Translations under genes and position numbers: made by a program
Notes under the pieces: generated by a model
The model's database searches: none
Seen by the model: the letters and a program-made list of their open reading frames with translations, nothing else
Told to the model about the DNA's origin: nothing
Shown: piece by piece, positions 1-11,171 of the stretch
Layout of the letters: each line of letters starts with the position of its first letter
How positions within the stretch are numbered: the first letter of the stretch is position 1
NCBI GenBank assembly: GCA_000955875.1
Contig: JYOE01000013.1
Span: 1-64,000 of the forward strand
Source: Terrabacter sp. 28
GTDB taxonomy: Bacteria > Actinomycetota > Actinomycetes > Actinomycetales > Dermatophilaceae
Reading direction: 5' to 3'
Length of the DNA stretch: 64,000 nucleotides

Positions 1-75
1 GTCACCCGAGACGATCTCGCGTCCGAGCGTGTCGAGGACGCTCGCGTGGAGCGCGGGGCGGGGGGCGTCGGGCAC
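1..75 (-). CDS. gntR: GntR/FadR-type regulator, N-terminus only (partial)
   Basis: This is the first 25 codons of a minus-strand gene that runs off the left edge. The visible peptide begins V-P-D-A-P-R-P and continues LHASVLDTLGREIVSGD, which matches the opening of the winged helix of FadR-subfamily GntR regulators. I chose the GTG at 75 because a GGGAGG Shine-Dalgarno lies 8 bases upstream; two further in-frame GTGs lie too close to that site. It is divergent from gntK-gntP, so the likely role is repression of gluconate use. The DNA-recognition helix and effector domain are outside the window. Confidence 0.8.
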   Translation of the reverse strand, partial: MPDAPRPALHASVLDTLGREIVSGD

Positions 76-232
76 GGCCACAGCCTCCCACACGACCGCC
101 GTGCTGCGATCGTCGCCGTATTAAAGATGCTTTGTTTGCCCACATGACTTGATAAGACGCCCTTCTTGCTGCACTCTGGCTCCTGCGACTCGACGATGAG
201 AGCGATCGAGCCGGACGAAGGAGTCACGGACC
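76..232. promoter_or_regulatory. gntR-gntK divergent intergenic region
   Basis: This 157-bp gap is unusually AT-rich for the window around positions 118-160. It contains a short inverted repeat, AAAG-ATG-CTTT at 123-133, that could be a GntR operator. A minus-strand TAATAC lies over the AT-rich part and could be a -10 for gntR. The gntK Shine-Dalgarno AAGGAG lies about 9 bases before its ATG. The operator assignment rests only on position and symmetry. Confidence 0.4.
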
Positions 233-862
233 ATGTCGCAGCAGACGACATCGAAACCCCAGCACCACCCCCCGCCCCTGGTCGTCGTCATGGGCGTCTC
301 GGGCTCTGGCAAGACCACGGTCGGCGCGGCCCTGGCCCAGCGCCTGCGCGTCCCCTTCGCGGACGCCGACGACTTCCACCCGCAGGCCAACATCGACAAG
401 ATGTCCGCCGGCATCCCCCTCACCGACGACGACCGCGGCCCCTGGCTCGCGATCATCGGCGAGTGGCTCGCCGCGCACGCCGATACCGGCGGCGTCGTCA
501 GCTGCTCGGCCCTGCGACGCGCCTACCGCGACGTCCTCACGGCCGCTGCACCGCAGGCGTACTTCATCCACCTGCACGGCACGCCACAGGTCATCGCTGC
601 CCGCGTCGCAGGCCGCCCCGGCCACTTCATGCCCGCGGCCCTCGTCGAGTCGCAGTTCGCGACCCTCGAGCCGCTCGAGCACGACGAGCGCGGCTCGGTG
701 CTCGACGTCGACCAGGCGGTCGACGAGCTCGTGACGCAGTCGGTCGGCCTCGTGCAGCCCCGCCCCGCCACCGATCCGTCGAACCCCACCCCCACCTCCA
801 CCCCCACCTCCACGCCCAGCGCCGGCGGCGACGCCGACAACCCGGAAGAGACCCGCAGATGA
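233..862 (+). CDS. gntK: gluconokinase
   Basis: The product phosphorylates gluconate to 6-phosphogluconate in the cytoplasm, feeding the pentose phosphate pathway. It has a Walker A motif GVSGSGKT at about residues 21-28, the ADDFHP segment typical of gluconate kinases at about 45, and the SCSALRRAYRD region near 90. The core ends at about residue 180. The last 28 residues are a low-complexity Pro/Thr tail (PTSTPTSTP) not usual for the family. The ATG at 233 follows AAGGAG by about 9 bases. The stop overlaps the gntP start as ATGA, so the two are translationally coupled. Confidence 0.92.
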   Translation: MSQQTTSKPQHHPPPLVVVMGVSGSGKTTVGAALAQRLRVPFADADDFHPQANIDKMSAGIPLTDDDRGPWLAIIGEWLAAHADTGGVVSCSALRRAYRDVLTAAAPQAYFIHLHGTPQVIAARVAGRPGHFMPAALVESQFATLEPLEHDERGSVLDVDQAVDELVTQSVGLVQPRPATDPSNPTPTSTPTSTPSAGGDADNPEETRR

Positions 863-2253
863 CGACCGACCTCCTGTCCCTCCTGCCCCTGTCGGCGGTC
901 GCCGCCGACACCCCTCCTGACATCCCGGCGGGGCGGCTCGTCCCCGCAGCGCTGCTCGGCATCGCCGTGCTCGTCGTGCTCATCGTGCGCTTCAAGCTGC
1001 ACCCGTTCCTCGCCCTGACGCTCGGGTCGCTCACCGTCGGCGGGGTGGCGGGCGTCTCGATGTCCGACGTGCTCGACAGCTACACCAAGGGCTTCGGCAG
1101 CACCGCAGCCGGCGTCGGCATCCTCATCGCGCTGGGCGCGATGTTCGGCAAGCTGCTCGCCGACTCGGGCGGCGCCGACGAGATCGTCGACACCATCATC
1201 GGGCGCAGCTCCGCCCGCAGCCTGCCGTGGGCGATGGCGGGCGTCGGCGCGATCATCGGCCTGCCGATGTTCTTCGAGATCGGCCTCGTGCTGCTCATGC
1301 CGGTGATCTTCCTCGTGGCCCGCCGCTCGGGCCTGTCGCTCGTGCGCGTCGGCATCCCGGCCCTCGCCGGCCTCTCGGCCATGCACGGACTCGTGCCCCC
1401 GCACCCGGGCCCCCTCGTGGCCATCGACGCCCTCAAGGCCGACCTCGGCGTCACCCTGGGCCTCGGCATCCTCGTGGCGATCCCCACCATCGCCGTCGCC
1501 GGTCCGTGGTTCGCCCGCATCGCCGGCCGCTGGGTCGACGTGCCCGCCCCCGAGCTGTTCGAGTCGCGCGACACCGAGAACGGCCCGCGGCCCTCGTTCG
1601 GCGTCACGATGCTCACCGTCCTCACGCCCGTGGTCCTCATGATGGGCAAGGCCCTGGCCGACATCCTCGCGCCCAAGGACACGCCCGTCCGCGTCGTGCT
1701 CGACTTCCTCGGCACGCCGCTCATCGCGCTGCTCATCGCCGTGATCCTCGCGATGTTCACCCTCGGCCGCGGCGCCGGCATGGGCATCAAGCAGGTCGGC
1801 ACGTCGCTCGAGTCCTCGCTCGGCCCGATCGCCGGGATCATCCTCATCGTCGCGGCCGGCGGCGGCTTCAAGCAGACCCTCGTCGACACCGGCATCGGCC
1901 AGCTCGTCGCCGACTGGATCGCCCAGAGCGGCCTGTCGGTCCTGCTGCTCGCCTGGCTCGTGGCCGTCTTCATCCGCCTCGCCACCGGCTCGGCCACCGT
2001 CGCCACCGTCACGGCCTCCGGCATCCTCGCGCCGCTGGCAGCCAACATGTCGACCACCGAGGTCTCGCTCATGGTGCTCGCGATCGGCGCCGGCTCGGTG
2101 TTCTTCTCGCACGTCAACGACGCCGGCTTCTGGCTGGTCAAGGAGTACTTCGGCCTCAAGGTCGGCCAGACCATCAAGACCTGGTCGGTGATGGAGACGA
2201 TCCTGTCGGTGACCGGCCTCGTCCTGGTCATGCTCCTCGACCTGGTCGTCTAG
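859..2253 (+). CDS. gntP: gluconate:H+ symporter, GntP family
   Basis: This 464-residue integral membrane protein imports gluconate. Hydrophobic segments run almost continuously from about residue 28 to the C-terminus, consistent with the 12-14 helices of GntP permeases. Family-typical stretches include GLPMFFEIGLVLLMP near residue 140, GLVPPHPGP near 180 and HVNDAGFWLVKEYF near 420. The open frame extends upstream, but the ATG at 859 overlaps the gntK stop by 4 bases and starts the conserved protein. A strong hairpin follows the stop codon. With gntK it forms a complete gluconate uptake and activation pair. Confidence 0.95.
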   Translation: MTTDLLSLLPLSAVAADTPPDIPAGRLVPAALLGIAVLVVLIVRFKLHPFLALTLGSLTVGGVAGVSMSDVLDSYTKGFGSTAAGVGILIALGAMFGKLLADSGGADEIVDTIIGRSSARSLPWAMAGVGAIIGLPMFFEIGLVLLMPVIFLVARRSGLSLVRVGIPALAGLSAMHGLVPPHPGPLVAIDALKADLGVTLGLGILVAIPTIAVAGPWFARIAGRWVDVPAPELFESRDTENGPRPSFGVTMLTVLTPVVLMMGKALADILAPKDTPVRVVLDFLGTPLIALLIAVILAMFTLGRGAGMGIKQVGTSLESSLGPIAGIILIVAAGGGFKQTLVDTGIGQLVADWIAQSGLSVLLLAWLVAVFIRLATGSATVATVTASGILAPLAANMSTTEVSLMVLAIGAGSVFFSHVNDAGFWLVKEYFGLKVGQTIKTWSVMETILSVTGLVLVMLLDLVV

Positions 2254-2269
2254 CTGAAGTCGACGTGGG

Positions 2270-2302
2270 AAGGGCCGGTTCTCGCCACGAGAACCGGCCC
2301 TT
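2270..2302. terminator. bidirectional intrinsic terminator
   Basis: A perfect 15-bp stem (2270-2284 with 2288-2302) closes a 3-base loop between the convergent gntP and acyl-CoA dehydrogenase genes. The arms begin AAGGG and end CCCTT, so a short A/T tract flanks the stem on either strand. It lies 17 bases after gntP and 18 bases before the end of the opposing gene. Confidence 0.85.
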
Positions 2303-2320
2303 GACACGTGGGCGAAGCGG

Positions 2321-3535
2321 CTAGTGGATGCGGACGCCGCTGATGGCGCGGGCGATGACGATGCGCTGGATCTCGCTGGTGCCCTCGAAGATCGTGTAGA
2401 TCTTCGCGTCGCGCGACCACCGCTCGACGGGGTGGTCGGTGACGTAGCCGGCGCCCCCGAGGATCTGCACCGCCTTGTCGGTGACCGCGACCGCCACCTC
2501 GCCGGCCTTGAGCTTGCTCATCGAGCCCTCGGCCGCCGTGAACGGCTGGTTGGTGCGGCCCATCCACGACGCCCGCCACACGAGCAGCCGCGCGGCGTCG
2601 ATCTCGGTGCGCATGTCGGCGAGGGCGAACGCGATCGCCTGGTTCTCGATGATGGGGCGTCCGAACGCGACGCGCTCCTTGGCGTAGTCGAGGGCGTACT
2701 CGTATGCCGCCCGGGCGATCCCGATCGCCTGCGCCCCCACCGTGGGCCGTGAGATCTCGAAGGTGCGCATCGCCGCCTGACCACTGGACGACCCGCCCTC
2801 GCGCGCCCGGGCGAGACGCTCGTCGAGCTTCTCCTTGCCGCCGAGCAGGCACGAGCCCGGCACGCGCACGTCGTCGAGGAAGACGTCGGCGGTGTGCGAG
2901 GCACGCAGCCCCAGCTTGCGCAGCTTCTTGGCGCCCACGAGCCCGGCAGTGCCCGGCGGCACGACGAACGCCGCCTGCCCTCGGGAGCCGAGCTCGGGGT
3001 CGACCACCGCGGTGACGACGTGGACGCCCGCGATGCCGCCGTTGGTGATGTAGGCCTTCTGCCCGTTGATCACCCACTCGTCGGTCGCCTCGTCGTAGCG
3101 GGCTCGGGTGCGCATGGCGCCGACGTCGGAGCCGGCCTGCGGCTCGGTCGTGGCGAAGGCGGCGAGCTTCGGGTCGTCGGCGTCGCCGTAGCACTGGGGC
3201 AGCCACTCGACCATCTGGTCGGGGGTGCCCGAGCCGTAGATGGCGGCCACCGCGAGGGTGGTGCCGAAGATCGACATGCCGATGCCGGCGTCACCCCAGA
3301 AGAGCTCCTCGTTGGCGAGGTTGATCGAGATGCCGGTGGGGTCGGACCAGCACTGGGCGAGGAACTCGAAGCCGTAGAGGCCGTTCTTCGCGGCCTCCTG
3401 GATGACCGGCCAGGGCGTCTCCTCGCGGGCGTCCCACTCCGCGGCGGCCGGGCGCACGACGTCGGCGGCGAAGCCGTGCACCCAGTCGCGGATCTCGGTC
3501 TGGTCGTCGTCCAGGGCGAGGGAGAACTCGGCCAC
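2321..3535 (-). CDS. acyl-CoA dehydrogenase family protein
   Basis: The 404-residue product is a flavoenzyme expected to desaturate acyl-CoA at the alpha-beta position. The order is a helical N-domain, a middle beta-domain with ATTEPQAGSD and INGQKAYITNGG (FAD and substrate contacts), and a C-terminal helical domain. The segment YTIFEGTSEIQR near the C-terminus carries the glutamate used as catalytic base in many family members. It lies just downstream of, and in the same direction as, an SCP2 lipid-carrier gene (10-base gap), which suggests lipid or steroid side-chain oxidation. The exact acyl substrate cannot be read from the sequence. Confidence 0.88.
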   Translation of the reverse strand: MAEFSLALDDDQTEIRDWVHGFAADVVRPAAAEWDAREETPWPVIQEAAKNGLYGFEFLAQCWSDPTGISINLANEELFWGDAGIGMSIFGTTLAVAAIYGSGTPDQMVEWLPQCYGDADDPKLAAFATTEPQAGSDVGAMRTRARYDEATDEWVINGQKAYITNGGIAGVHVVTAVVDPELGSRGQAAFVVPPGTAGLVGAKKLRKLGLRASHTADVFLDDVRVPGSCLLGGKEKLDERLARAREGGSSSGQAAMRTFEISRPTVGAQAIGIARAAYEYALDYAKERVAFGRPIIENQAIAFALADMRTEIDAARLLVWRASWMGRTNQPFTAAEGSMSKLKAGEVAVAVTDKAVQILGGAGYVTDHPVERWSRDAKIYTIFEGTSEIQRIVIARAISGVRIH

Positions 3536-3545
3536 GACCGGCGCC

Positions 3546-4013
3546 TCAGGCCTTGGGGATGTCGAAGAAGTTCGCGATGTTGGCGGCGAGACCGAGGTCG
3601 CCCTTCGCCTTGATCTTGCCGGTCATGAACATCATCACCGGGTTGCCGCTCTTGGTGATGACCTTGGTGAAGTCGACGGGCGACATCGCGAGCGAGAGGG
3701 TGGAGTCGCCGTCGTGACCGGGCAGCGTGGTGCAGGTGCCGTCGGCGAAGCGCACGGTCCACTCGTCGGCGCCGCCGTCGGGGCGGCCGGTGATGCTCCA
3801 GTGCGTGGTGGCCGTCGTCGTGCCTGCGCGGTCGGCGCGGAAGAGCTCGGGCATGCGGGAGAAGATCGCCGCGACGATCGGCTCGCGGTTGGCGCTCTCC
3901 ATCACCTGCTTGACGTCCTTGTCGGACATCTCCTTGACGATGCGGATGAAGTCACCCGGCTCGACGGCGGCGAGCTCGTCGGCGCTGGCGGTGGTGAAGT
4001 CGATGTCGGGCAT
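3546..4013 (-). CDS. SCP2 sterol-binding domain protein
   Basis: This 155-residue protein has the layout of the SCP2 lipid-transfer fold: a helical N-terminal third, a beta-rich middle ending in LPGHDGDSTLSLAMSPVDF, and the C-terminal GKIKAKGDLGLAANIANFF segment typical of the family. There is no signal peptide, so it should be cytosolic. The ATG at 4013 follows GGAGG by 7 bases. It sits 10 bases upstream of the acyl-CoA dehydrogenase, so the pair is probably one transcript and it may present acyl or sterol-CoA substrates to that enzyme. The functional link is inferred from adjacency. Confidence 0.82.
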   Translation of the reverse strand: MPDIDFTTASADELAAVEPGDFIRIVKEMSDKDVKQVMESANREPIVAAIFSRMPELFRADRAGTTTATTHWSITGRPDGGADEWTVRFADGTCTTLPGHDGDSTLSLAMSPVDFTKVITKSGNPVMMFMTGKIKAKGDLGLAANIANFFDIPKA

Positions 4014-4056
4014 GGGTGGACCTCCGGTGCAGAACGGCGTTGTTACCGCGAGTAGG

Positions 4057-4860
4057 TTACCCGACGGTCTCGTTGTCGAGGAACCACCCGACGACCATGC
4101 CGTCAGGCCGGCCGGGCTCGATGTAGTGCTCCCACGAGAAGCCCTGGGTGAACCAGTCCTCGGGCATCTGGAGCATGCCCTGGGCGTCGGACTGGCTGGC
4201 GTGGGCCTTGAGCGCCGAGCGCTTGACCTCGAGGAACTCCCCGACGTCGCAGGCCCAGTGCAGCTCCTCCTCGAGGCTGCCGAGCGGGTTGCCGTCGTCC
4301 ATCGGCGCGCGGGGGTCCCAGTCGCCGACGTCCTGCCCGGCCGCGAGCGCGGCCTCGTGCGAGCGGATCATCGCCGTGCGGTTCATCGAGCTCTCGAGGT
4401 AGCGCGGCGTGCCGGCGATCTCGGCCGCCCGCTTGGTGACGGCGTGCACCTTGACGTGGTCGGGGTGGCCGTAGCCACCGTGCCAGTCGTAGCCGACGAC
4501 GACGTCGGCGTCCTCCTCGCGAAGGATCCCCGCGAGCCTCTGGGCTGCCTGCTCGGTGTCGGCGCGGGTGAAGCTCAGCTCGTGGTCGTTCTGGGCCCAC
4601 CCGGTCATGCCGGAGTCGGCGTAGTCGAGCCACGCGACCCGGTGGGTGCCGATGACCTCGTTGGACGCAGCCGCCTCGGCGCGGCGTCGGTGGACGACCG
4701 TCTCGCCCTCGGCGAGGTCGTCGGGTGCGTCGCCGTGGTCGCCGTTCGTCGCGACGACGAGGACGACCCGGTGCCCCTCGCTGACGGCGCGGGCCATCGA
4801 CCCGGCCGTCTGCGACGCCTCGTCGTCGGGATGGGCATGGACGAAGACCACGGTTGCCAT
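4057..4860 (-). CDS. PIG-L family (LmbE-like) deacetylase
   Basis: The 267-residue product starts with VVFVHAHPDDE, the zinc-binding AHPDDE motif of PIG-L/LmbE enzymes, followed by NGDHGD and, near residue 135, GHPDHVKVH with a second metal-binding histidine set. Family members hydrolyse N-acetylglucosaminyl amides; in actinobacteria they include MshB and Mca of mycothiol metabolism. This protein is slightly shorter than Mca, and I do not see features that assign it to either, so only the family is given. It ends 44 bases upstream of the SCP2 start on the same strand. Confidence 0.85.
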   Translation of the reverse strand: MATVVFVHAHPDDEASQTAGSMARAVSEGHRVVLVVATNGDHGDAPDDLAEGETVVHRRRAEAAASNEVIGTHRVAWLDYADSGMTGWAQNDHELSFTRADTEQAAQRLAGILREEDADVVVGYDWHGGYGHPDHVKVHAVTKRAAEIAGTPRYLESSMNRTAMIRSHEAALAAGQDVGDWDPRAPMDDGNPLGSLEEELHWACDVGEFLEVKRSALKAHASQSDAQGMLQMPEDWFTQGFSWEHYIEPGRPDGMVVGWFLDNETVG

Positions 4861-4889
4861 GCCGTCAGCCTCTCACCGCCCGCCGACGG

Positions 4890-5324
4890 TCAGAGCGGCA
4901 GCCGGTAGACGAGGAAGCCGTCGCGCACGGCGACCTCGTCGTAGAGCCGTCGCGCGGTCGCGTTCGTCTCGTGGGTCTGCCAGTAGACGCGGCCGCAACC
5001 CTGTCCGCGCGCCCAGTCGGCGACGGCCTCGATGAGCGCCCGCCCGACGCCGCGACCGCGCGCCTCGGGAGCGGTGAAGAGGTCCTGCAGGTAGCAGACG
5101 TCCGTACCGGACGTGCTGGGGTGCACGAGGAAGTGGGTGAGGCCGACGACGACGCCGTCCACCACCGCCACGCGCGCGTGCATCCTTGCGCCGGAGACGA
5201 ACTCACGCCACGCCCTGTCGTATGCCGCCTGGTCGAGCTCGCGCTCGTAGAAGGCGATGTACGCGCGGAACAGCTCCTCCCACCGCTGCCGGTCGTCGCC
5301 CTCGAGGGCTCGGATGGTGGTCAC
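4890..5324 (-). CDS. GNAT family N-acetyltransferase
   Basis: This 144-residue single-domain protein has the acetyl-CoA binding motif A (LFTAPEARGRGVGRALIEAV, with the R-G-x-G-x-G/A signature) at about residues 87-106 and the downstream WQTHETNATARRLYDEVA segment of motif B. The length is normal for a GNAT. The substrate, which may be a small molecule, a peptide or a protein amine, cannot be predicted. It is transcribed away from the topA terminator and toward the PIG-L gene, with a 29-base gap. Confidence 0.85.
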   Translation of the reverse strand: MTTIRALEGDDRQRWEELFRAYIAFYERELDQAAYDRAWREFVSGARMHARVAVVDGVVVGLTHFLVHPSTSGTDVCYLQDLFTAPEARGRGVGRALIEAVADWARGQGCGRVYWQTHETNATARRLYDEVAVRDGFLVYRLPL

Positions 5325-5403
5325 GACGTGACCGTAGCTCGAGGCCCGGGGGGACCGGGAGGGCCACTCGGCGGCATACGCAATGGGCCAATCCCCAATC
5401 CCC

Positions 5404-5457
5404 CGCGATCGAGAGAACGCCCCGTCCCACGGGGGACGGAGCGTTCTCTCGATCGCG
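5404..5457. terminator. topA terminator
   Basis: A 17-bp perfect stem (5404-5420 with 5441-5457) encloses a second smaller hairpin of 7 bp (CCGTCCC with GGGACGG), giving an almost fully paired 54-base structure. It lies 11 bases beyond the topA stop codon on the minus strand and separates topA from the GNAT gene. There is no long U-tract, as is common in high-G+C actinobacteria. Confidence 0.8.
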
Positions 5458-5468
5458 AAGGCCGTGCG

Positions 5469-8261
<2,793 letters not shown>

Positions 8262-8564
8262 GGTGCACCTTCAACTTCCCGCATCACACGTGCAGCGGAT
8301 TCGTCGCTGCTCCTGCGTGGACGCGGACCGACCGTAACAGCCCGCGCCGGGAAGGTCGTCCAGACATCCGCAGCGCGGCCGGTGCGACGGGACCCACCCG
8401 AGGCCGTATGCCGCCCTTCCGCCCGGTGCCGGCCCGCCCCGTCCGACGCGTGCGCGGGGTCGCGCAAAGCCGGCCGGACGGCATACGTGCTGGGGAATGA
8501 TGGCGGGCAGGGCCACGTTGGACGTGATAGTTTATTGTTCAACCAAACGCCGGAAGGACCCCTC
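8262..8564. promoter_or_regulatory. topA / dioxygenase divergent promoter region
   Basis: This 303-bp gap has no credible gene. It holds two copies of the window-wide octamer in opposite orientations (8406-8413 plus, 8479-8486 minus). The last 40 bases before the dioxygenase are AT-rich; on the minus strand GTTTGGTTGAACAATAAAC (8529-8547) is partly symmetric and could bind a MarR-type repressor. The dioxygenase Shine-Dalgarno GGAAGGA follows. The operator call is weak. Confidence 0.4.
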
Positions 8565-9347
8565 ATGACCACCGCCCCCGTCCTCTACCTGAGCCACGGC
8601 GCGCCGCCGCTCGCCGACGACGAGCGCTGGACGGCGCAGCTCGCCGAGTGGTCCTCCGACCTGCCCAAGCCCGAGAGCGTGCTCATGGTCTCGGCCCACT
8701 GGGAGGACGCGCCCACGACGCTCGGCTCCACGACCGGCGCCCCCCTCACGTACGACTTCTGGGGGTTCCCGCAGAAGTACTACGAGGTCACCTACGACGC
8801 ACCGGCCGCGCCCGGCCTCGCCGACGACGTGACCAAGCTGCTCACCTGGCCCGGTCACCAGGTCCACCGCGACGAGGCTCGCGGCCTCGACCACGGCGCC
8901 TACGTGCCCCTCAAGGAGATGTTTCCCGAGGCCGACGTGCCGGTGCTCCAGATGTCGATGCCGACGCTCGACCCGCGCGGCCTCTTCGAGATCGGCCGCC
9001 GCCTCGCCCCGTTGCGCGAGCAGGGCACGATGATCGTCGGCTCGGGCTTCACCACCCACAACCTGCGCTGGTTCAACCCGCGCGCCGGCGCCGACGCGCT
9101 GCCGCCCCGGGCGAGCGCCGAGTTCGACCACTGGGCACAGGAGGCCATGAAGGCCCAGGACGTCGACAGCCTGCTCGACTTCCTCGACAAGGCCCCGGCC
9201 GCGCACGAGGCGCACCCGCGCACCGAGCATTTCGCACCCCTCTTCGTCACGCTCGGGGCCGCGTACGAGGCCGGCGGACTCGACAACAAGAGCGTCATCG
9301 ACGGCTTCTGGTTCGGCCTGTCCAAGCGCTCCTGGCAGTTCAGCTGA
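8565..9347 (+). CDS. DODA-type class III extradiol dioxygenase (YgiD-like)
   Basis: The 260-residue product resembles 4,5-DOPA-extradiol-dioxygenase/LigB-family enzymes. The N-terminal YLSHGAPP and VSAHWE carry metal-ligand histidines, GLDHGAYVPLKEMFPEADVPV near residue 105 is a strong DODA signature, and GSGFTTHNLRW near 160 contains another conserved histidine. Such enzymes open catecholic rings using a non-heme metal. The open frame runs much further upstream, but conservation, the ATG at 8565 and the GGAAGGA site set the start. The physiological substrate is unknown, and no aromatic-pathway genes lie nearby. Confidence 0.9.
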   Translation: MTTAPVLYLSHGAPPLADDERWTAQLAEWSSDLPKPESVLMVSAHWEDAPTTLGSTTGAPLTYDFWGFPQKYYEVTYDAPAAPGLADDVTKLLTWPGHQVHRDEARGLDHGAYVPLKEMFPEADVPVLQMSMPTLDPRGLFEIGRRLAPLREQGTMIVGSGFTTHNLRWFNPRAGADALPPRASAEFDHWAQEAMKAQDVDSLLDFLDKAPAAHEAHPRTEHFAPLFVTLGAAYEAGGLDNKSVIDGFWFGLSKRSWQFS

Positions 9348-9753
9348 ACGTCCTCCCGACGCGCGCACCCCCGGTCCGGCGCGACGGGAACCCGCCGATA
9401 ACCCCACCCGTTCCTCAGGTGTGGGTACCCACACCTCGGCCGTGGCGTGGAACCTCCCCTGACTACGCGCCACGGTCACTCTCGCGCCTGCGGATTCGGA
9501 GCTTCGCCACCGCGTTGGCACCAGCGTCGGCACCGCGTCGGCACCGCGTCAGCAGAGCGGCGGAACCGGTCCGATCGGCATCCCGTCGCAGGCGCACGGC
9601 ACGTAGAGTGGCCGTACGCCCGACGAGCGCGCCGCAGGCGTGTGTGGTGCACGCGAGCAGTGCACCTGCAGGACGTGCCCCGGCACGTCGCGACGGGTGG
9701 GGACTTCGGTCGCGTCGCCGACGCGGCCGCACTGAGGGAAGGACCCGTTGGAG
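9348..9753. other. 406-bp intergenic stretch with palindrome and hairpin
   Basis: No convincing gene is present. At 9417-9436 lies a perfect 20-bp palindrome, AGGTGTGGGTACCCACACCT, and right after it, at about 9440-9475, an 8-bp stem CCGTGGCG/CGCCACGG with a long loop. Either could end dioxygenase transcription; the loopless palindrome looks more like a protein-binding site. A short direct repeat of CGTCGGCACCG follows near 9520-9555. The promoter of the ten-gene operon must lie in the last 150 bases, but I see no clear -35/-10 pair. Confidence 0.5.
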
Positions 9754-11013
9754 ATGACTGACCAGCCCGCCGCCCAGGCAGCCGCACCCGCCCAGGTGGC
9801 CCCGCTCGAGCCGCCGCCCGGCGAGGCGTTCATCCTCACCGCCCCGGCCCCCACGGCGCCCGTCGCCGCGACCTCGGCCCCGAAGATGGCACCGGCGGTG
9901 CCCGAGGCGGCCCTGCCCGGGCTCGACGCCAAGGTCGACACCTACCTCGACTCCCTCCTCAAGGCCGCCGCGAGGTCGCCCGAGTGGGAGCACAAGGCCG
10001 CCGACGTGCGCTCGATGGGCAACGACGAGGTCCGCTTCGCCGCCGAGTCGAGCAACCGGATGCTCCAGATGCCGGTCAAGGCGCTCAACGAGGGGGGCCT
10101 CTCCGGCAACTCGAAGGTCGGCAAGACCCTGCTCGACCTGCGTCGCACCGTCGAGGACCTCGACCCCGGCCAGGCCACCGGCGCGAAGAAGTTCCTCGGC
10201 ATGATCCCGTTCGGCGACAAGGTCACCGACTACTTCCGCAAGTACCAGTCGGCGCAGAGCCACCTCAACGGCATCCTCCACTCGCTCCAGTCGGGCCAGG
10301 ACGAGCTCGTCAAGGACAACGTCGCCCTCAACCTCGAGAAGAAGAACCTCTGGGAGTCGATGGGCCGGCTCAACCAGTACGTCTACGTCGCCGAGAAGCT
10401 CGACGCCAAGCTCGCGGCCCAGGTCGCGACCCTCGAGGCCGGCGACCCCGAGCGGGCCAAGGCGCTGCGCGAGGACGTCCTCTTCTACGTGCGCCAGAAG
10501 CACCAGGACCTGCTGACGCAGCTCGCGGTCTCGATCCAGAACTACCTGGCCATCGACATCATCATCAAGAACAACATCGAGCTCATCAAGGGCGTCGACC
10601 GAGCCACGACGACCACCGTGTCGGCCCTGCGCACCGCCGTCATCGTGGCCCAGGCGCTCAACAACCAGCAGCTCGTGCTCGACCAGATCACGGCCCTCAA
10701 CACGACGACGTCCGGCATCATCGAGCGCACGTCCGAGGCTCTCAAGCAGAACTCGGCCCGCATCCAGGAGCAGTCGGCGAGCTCGACCCTGTCGATCGAG
10801 TCGCTGCAGAAGGCCTTCGCCAACATCTACGAGACGATGGACACCATCGACCAGTTCAAGGTGCGGGCCCTCGACAACATGGCCGCCACCATCGGCACGC
10901 TCGAGACCGAGGTCGCCAAGTCGCGCAGCTACCTCGACCGGGTCGCCAAGCAGGACGCCCGCCGCACCGAGAACTCCGCGCCCGGCCTGCTCGACCTCGG
11001 GTCGGGGCGGTGA
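9754..11013 (+). CDS. TelA-like toxic anion resistance protein
   Basis: This 419-residue protein belongs to the TelA family. After a Pro/Ala-rich N-terminus of about 50 residues it is almost all helical. It shows the family landmarks GNSKVGKTLLDLRRTVEDLDP, GMIPFGDKVTDYFRKYQSAQSHL split over about residues 120-170, and a long helical C-terminal half. TelA proteins were named for tellurite tolerance but their biochemical role is unsettled. I prefer the ATG at 9754, with GGAAGGA 10 bases upstream; a TTG at 9748 is possible. It opens the operon that runs to 23132, which ties it to the PknG system by position. Confidence 0.88.
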   Translation: MTDQPAAQAAAPAQVAPLEPPPGEAFILTAPAPTAPVAATSAPKMAPAVPEAALPGLDAKVDTYLDSLLKAAARSPEWEHKAADVRSMGNDEVRFAAESSNRMLQMPVKALNEGGLSGNSKVGKTLLDLRRTVEDLDPGQATGAKKFLGMIPFGDKVTDYFRKYQSAQSHLNGILHSLQSGQDELVKDNVALNLEKKNLWESMGRLNQYVYVAEKLDAKLAAQVATLEAGDPERAKALREDVLFYVRQKHQDLLTQLAVSIQNYLAIDIIIKNNIELIKGVDRATTTTVSALRTAVIVAQALNNQQLVLDQITALNTTTSGIIERTSEALKQNSARIQEQSASSTLSIESLQKAFANIYETMDTIDQFKVRALDNMAATIGTLETEVAKSRSYLDRVAKQDARRTENSAPGLLDLGSGR

Positions 11014-11171
11014 GCTCACTGGGCTGAGAGGGGTCCGACGGCACACGAGAGACGGTGGACGGCGCGTGACGCGCCGGTGAGGTGAGCAGGGTCGCCGACG
11101 AGCGGCCCGTGCTGCAGGATGTGCGGGGCCGACCAGCGGTCGGCCCCGCGGACACCAGAGGGGACAACGCA

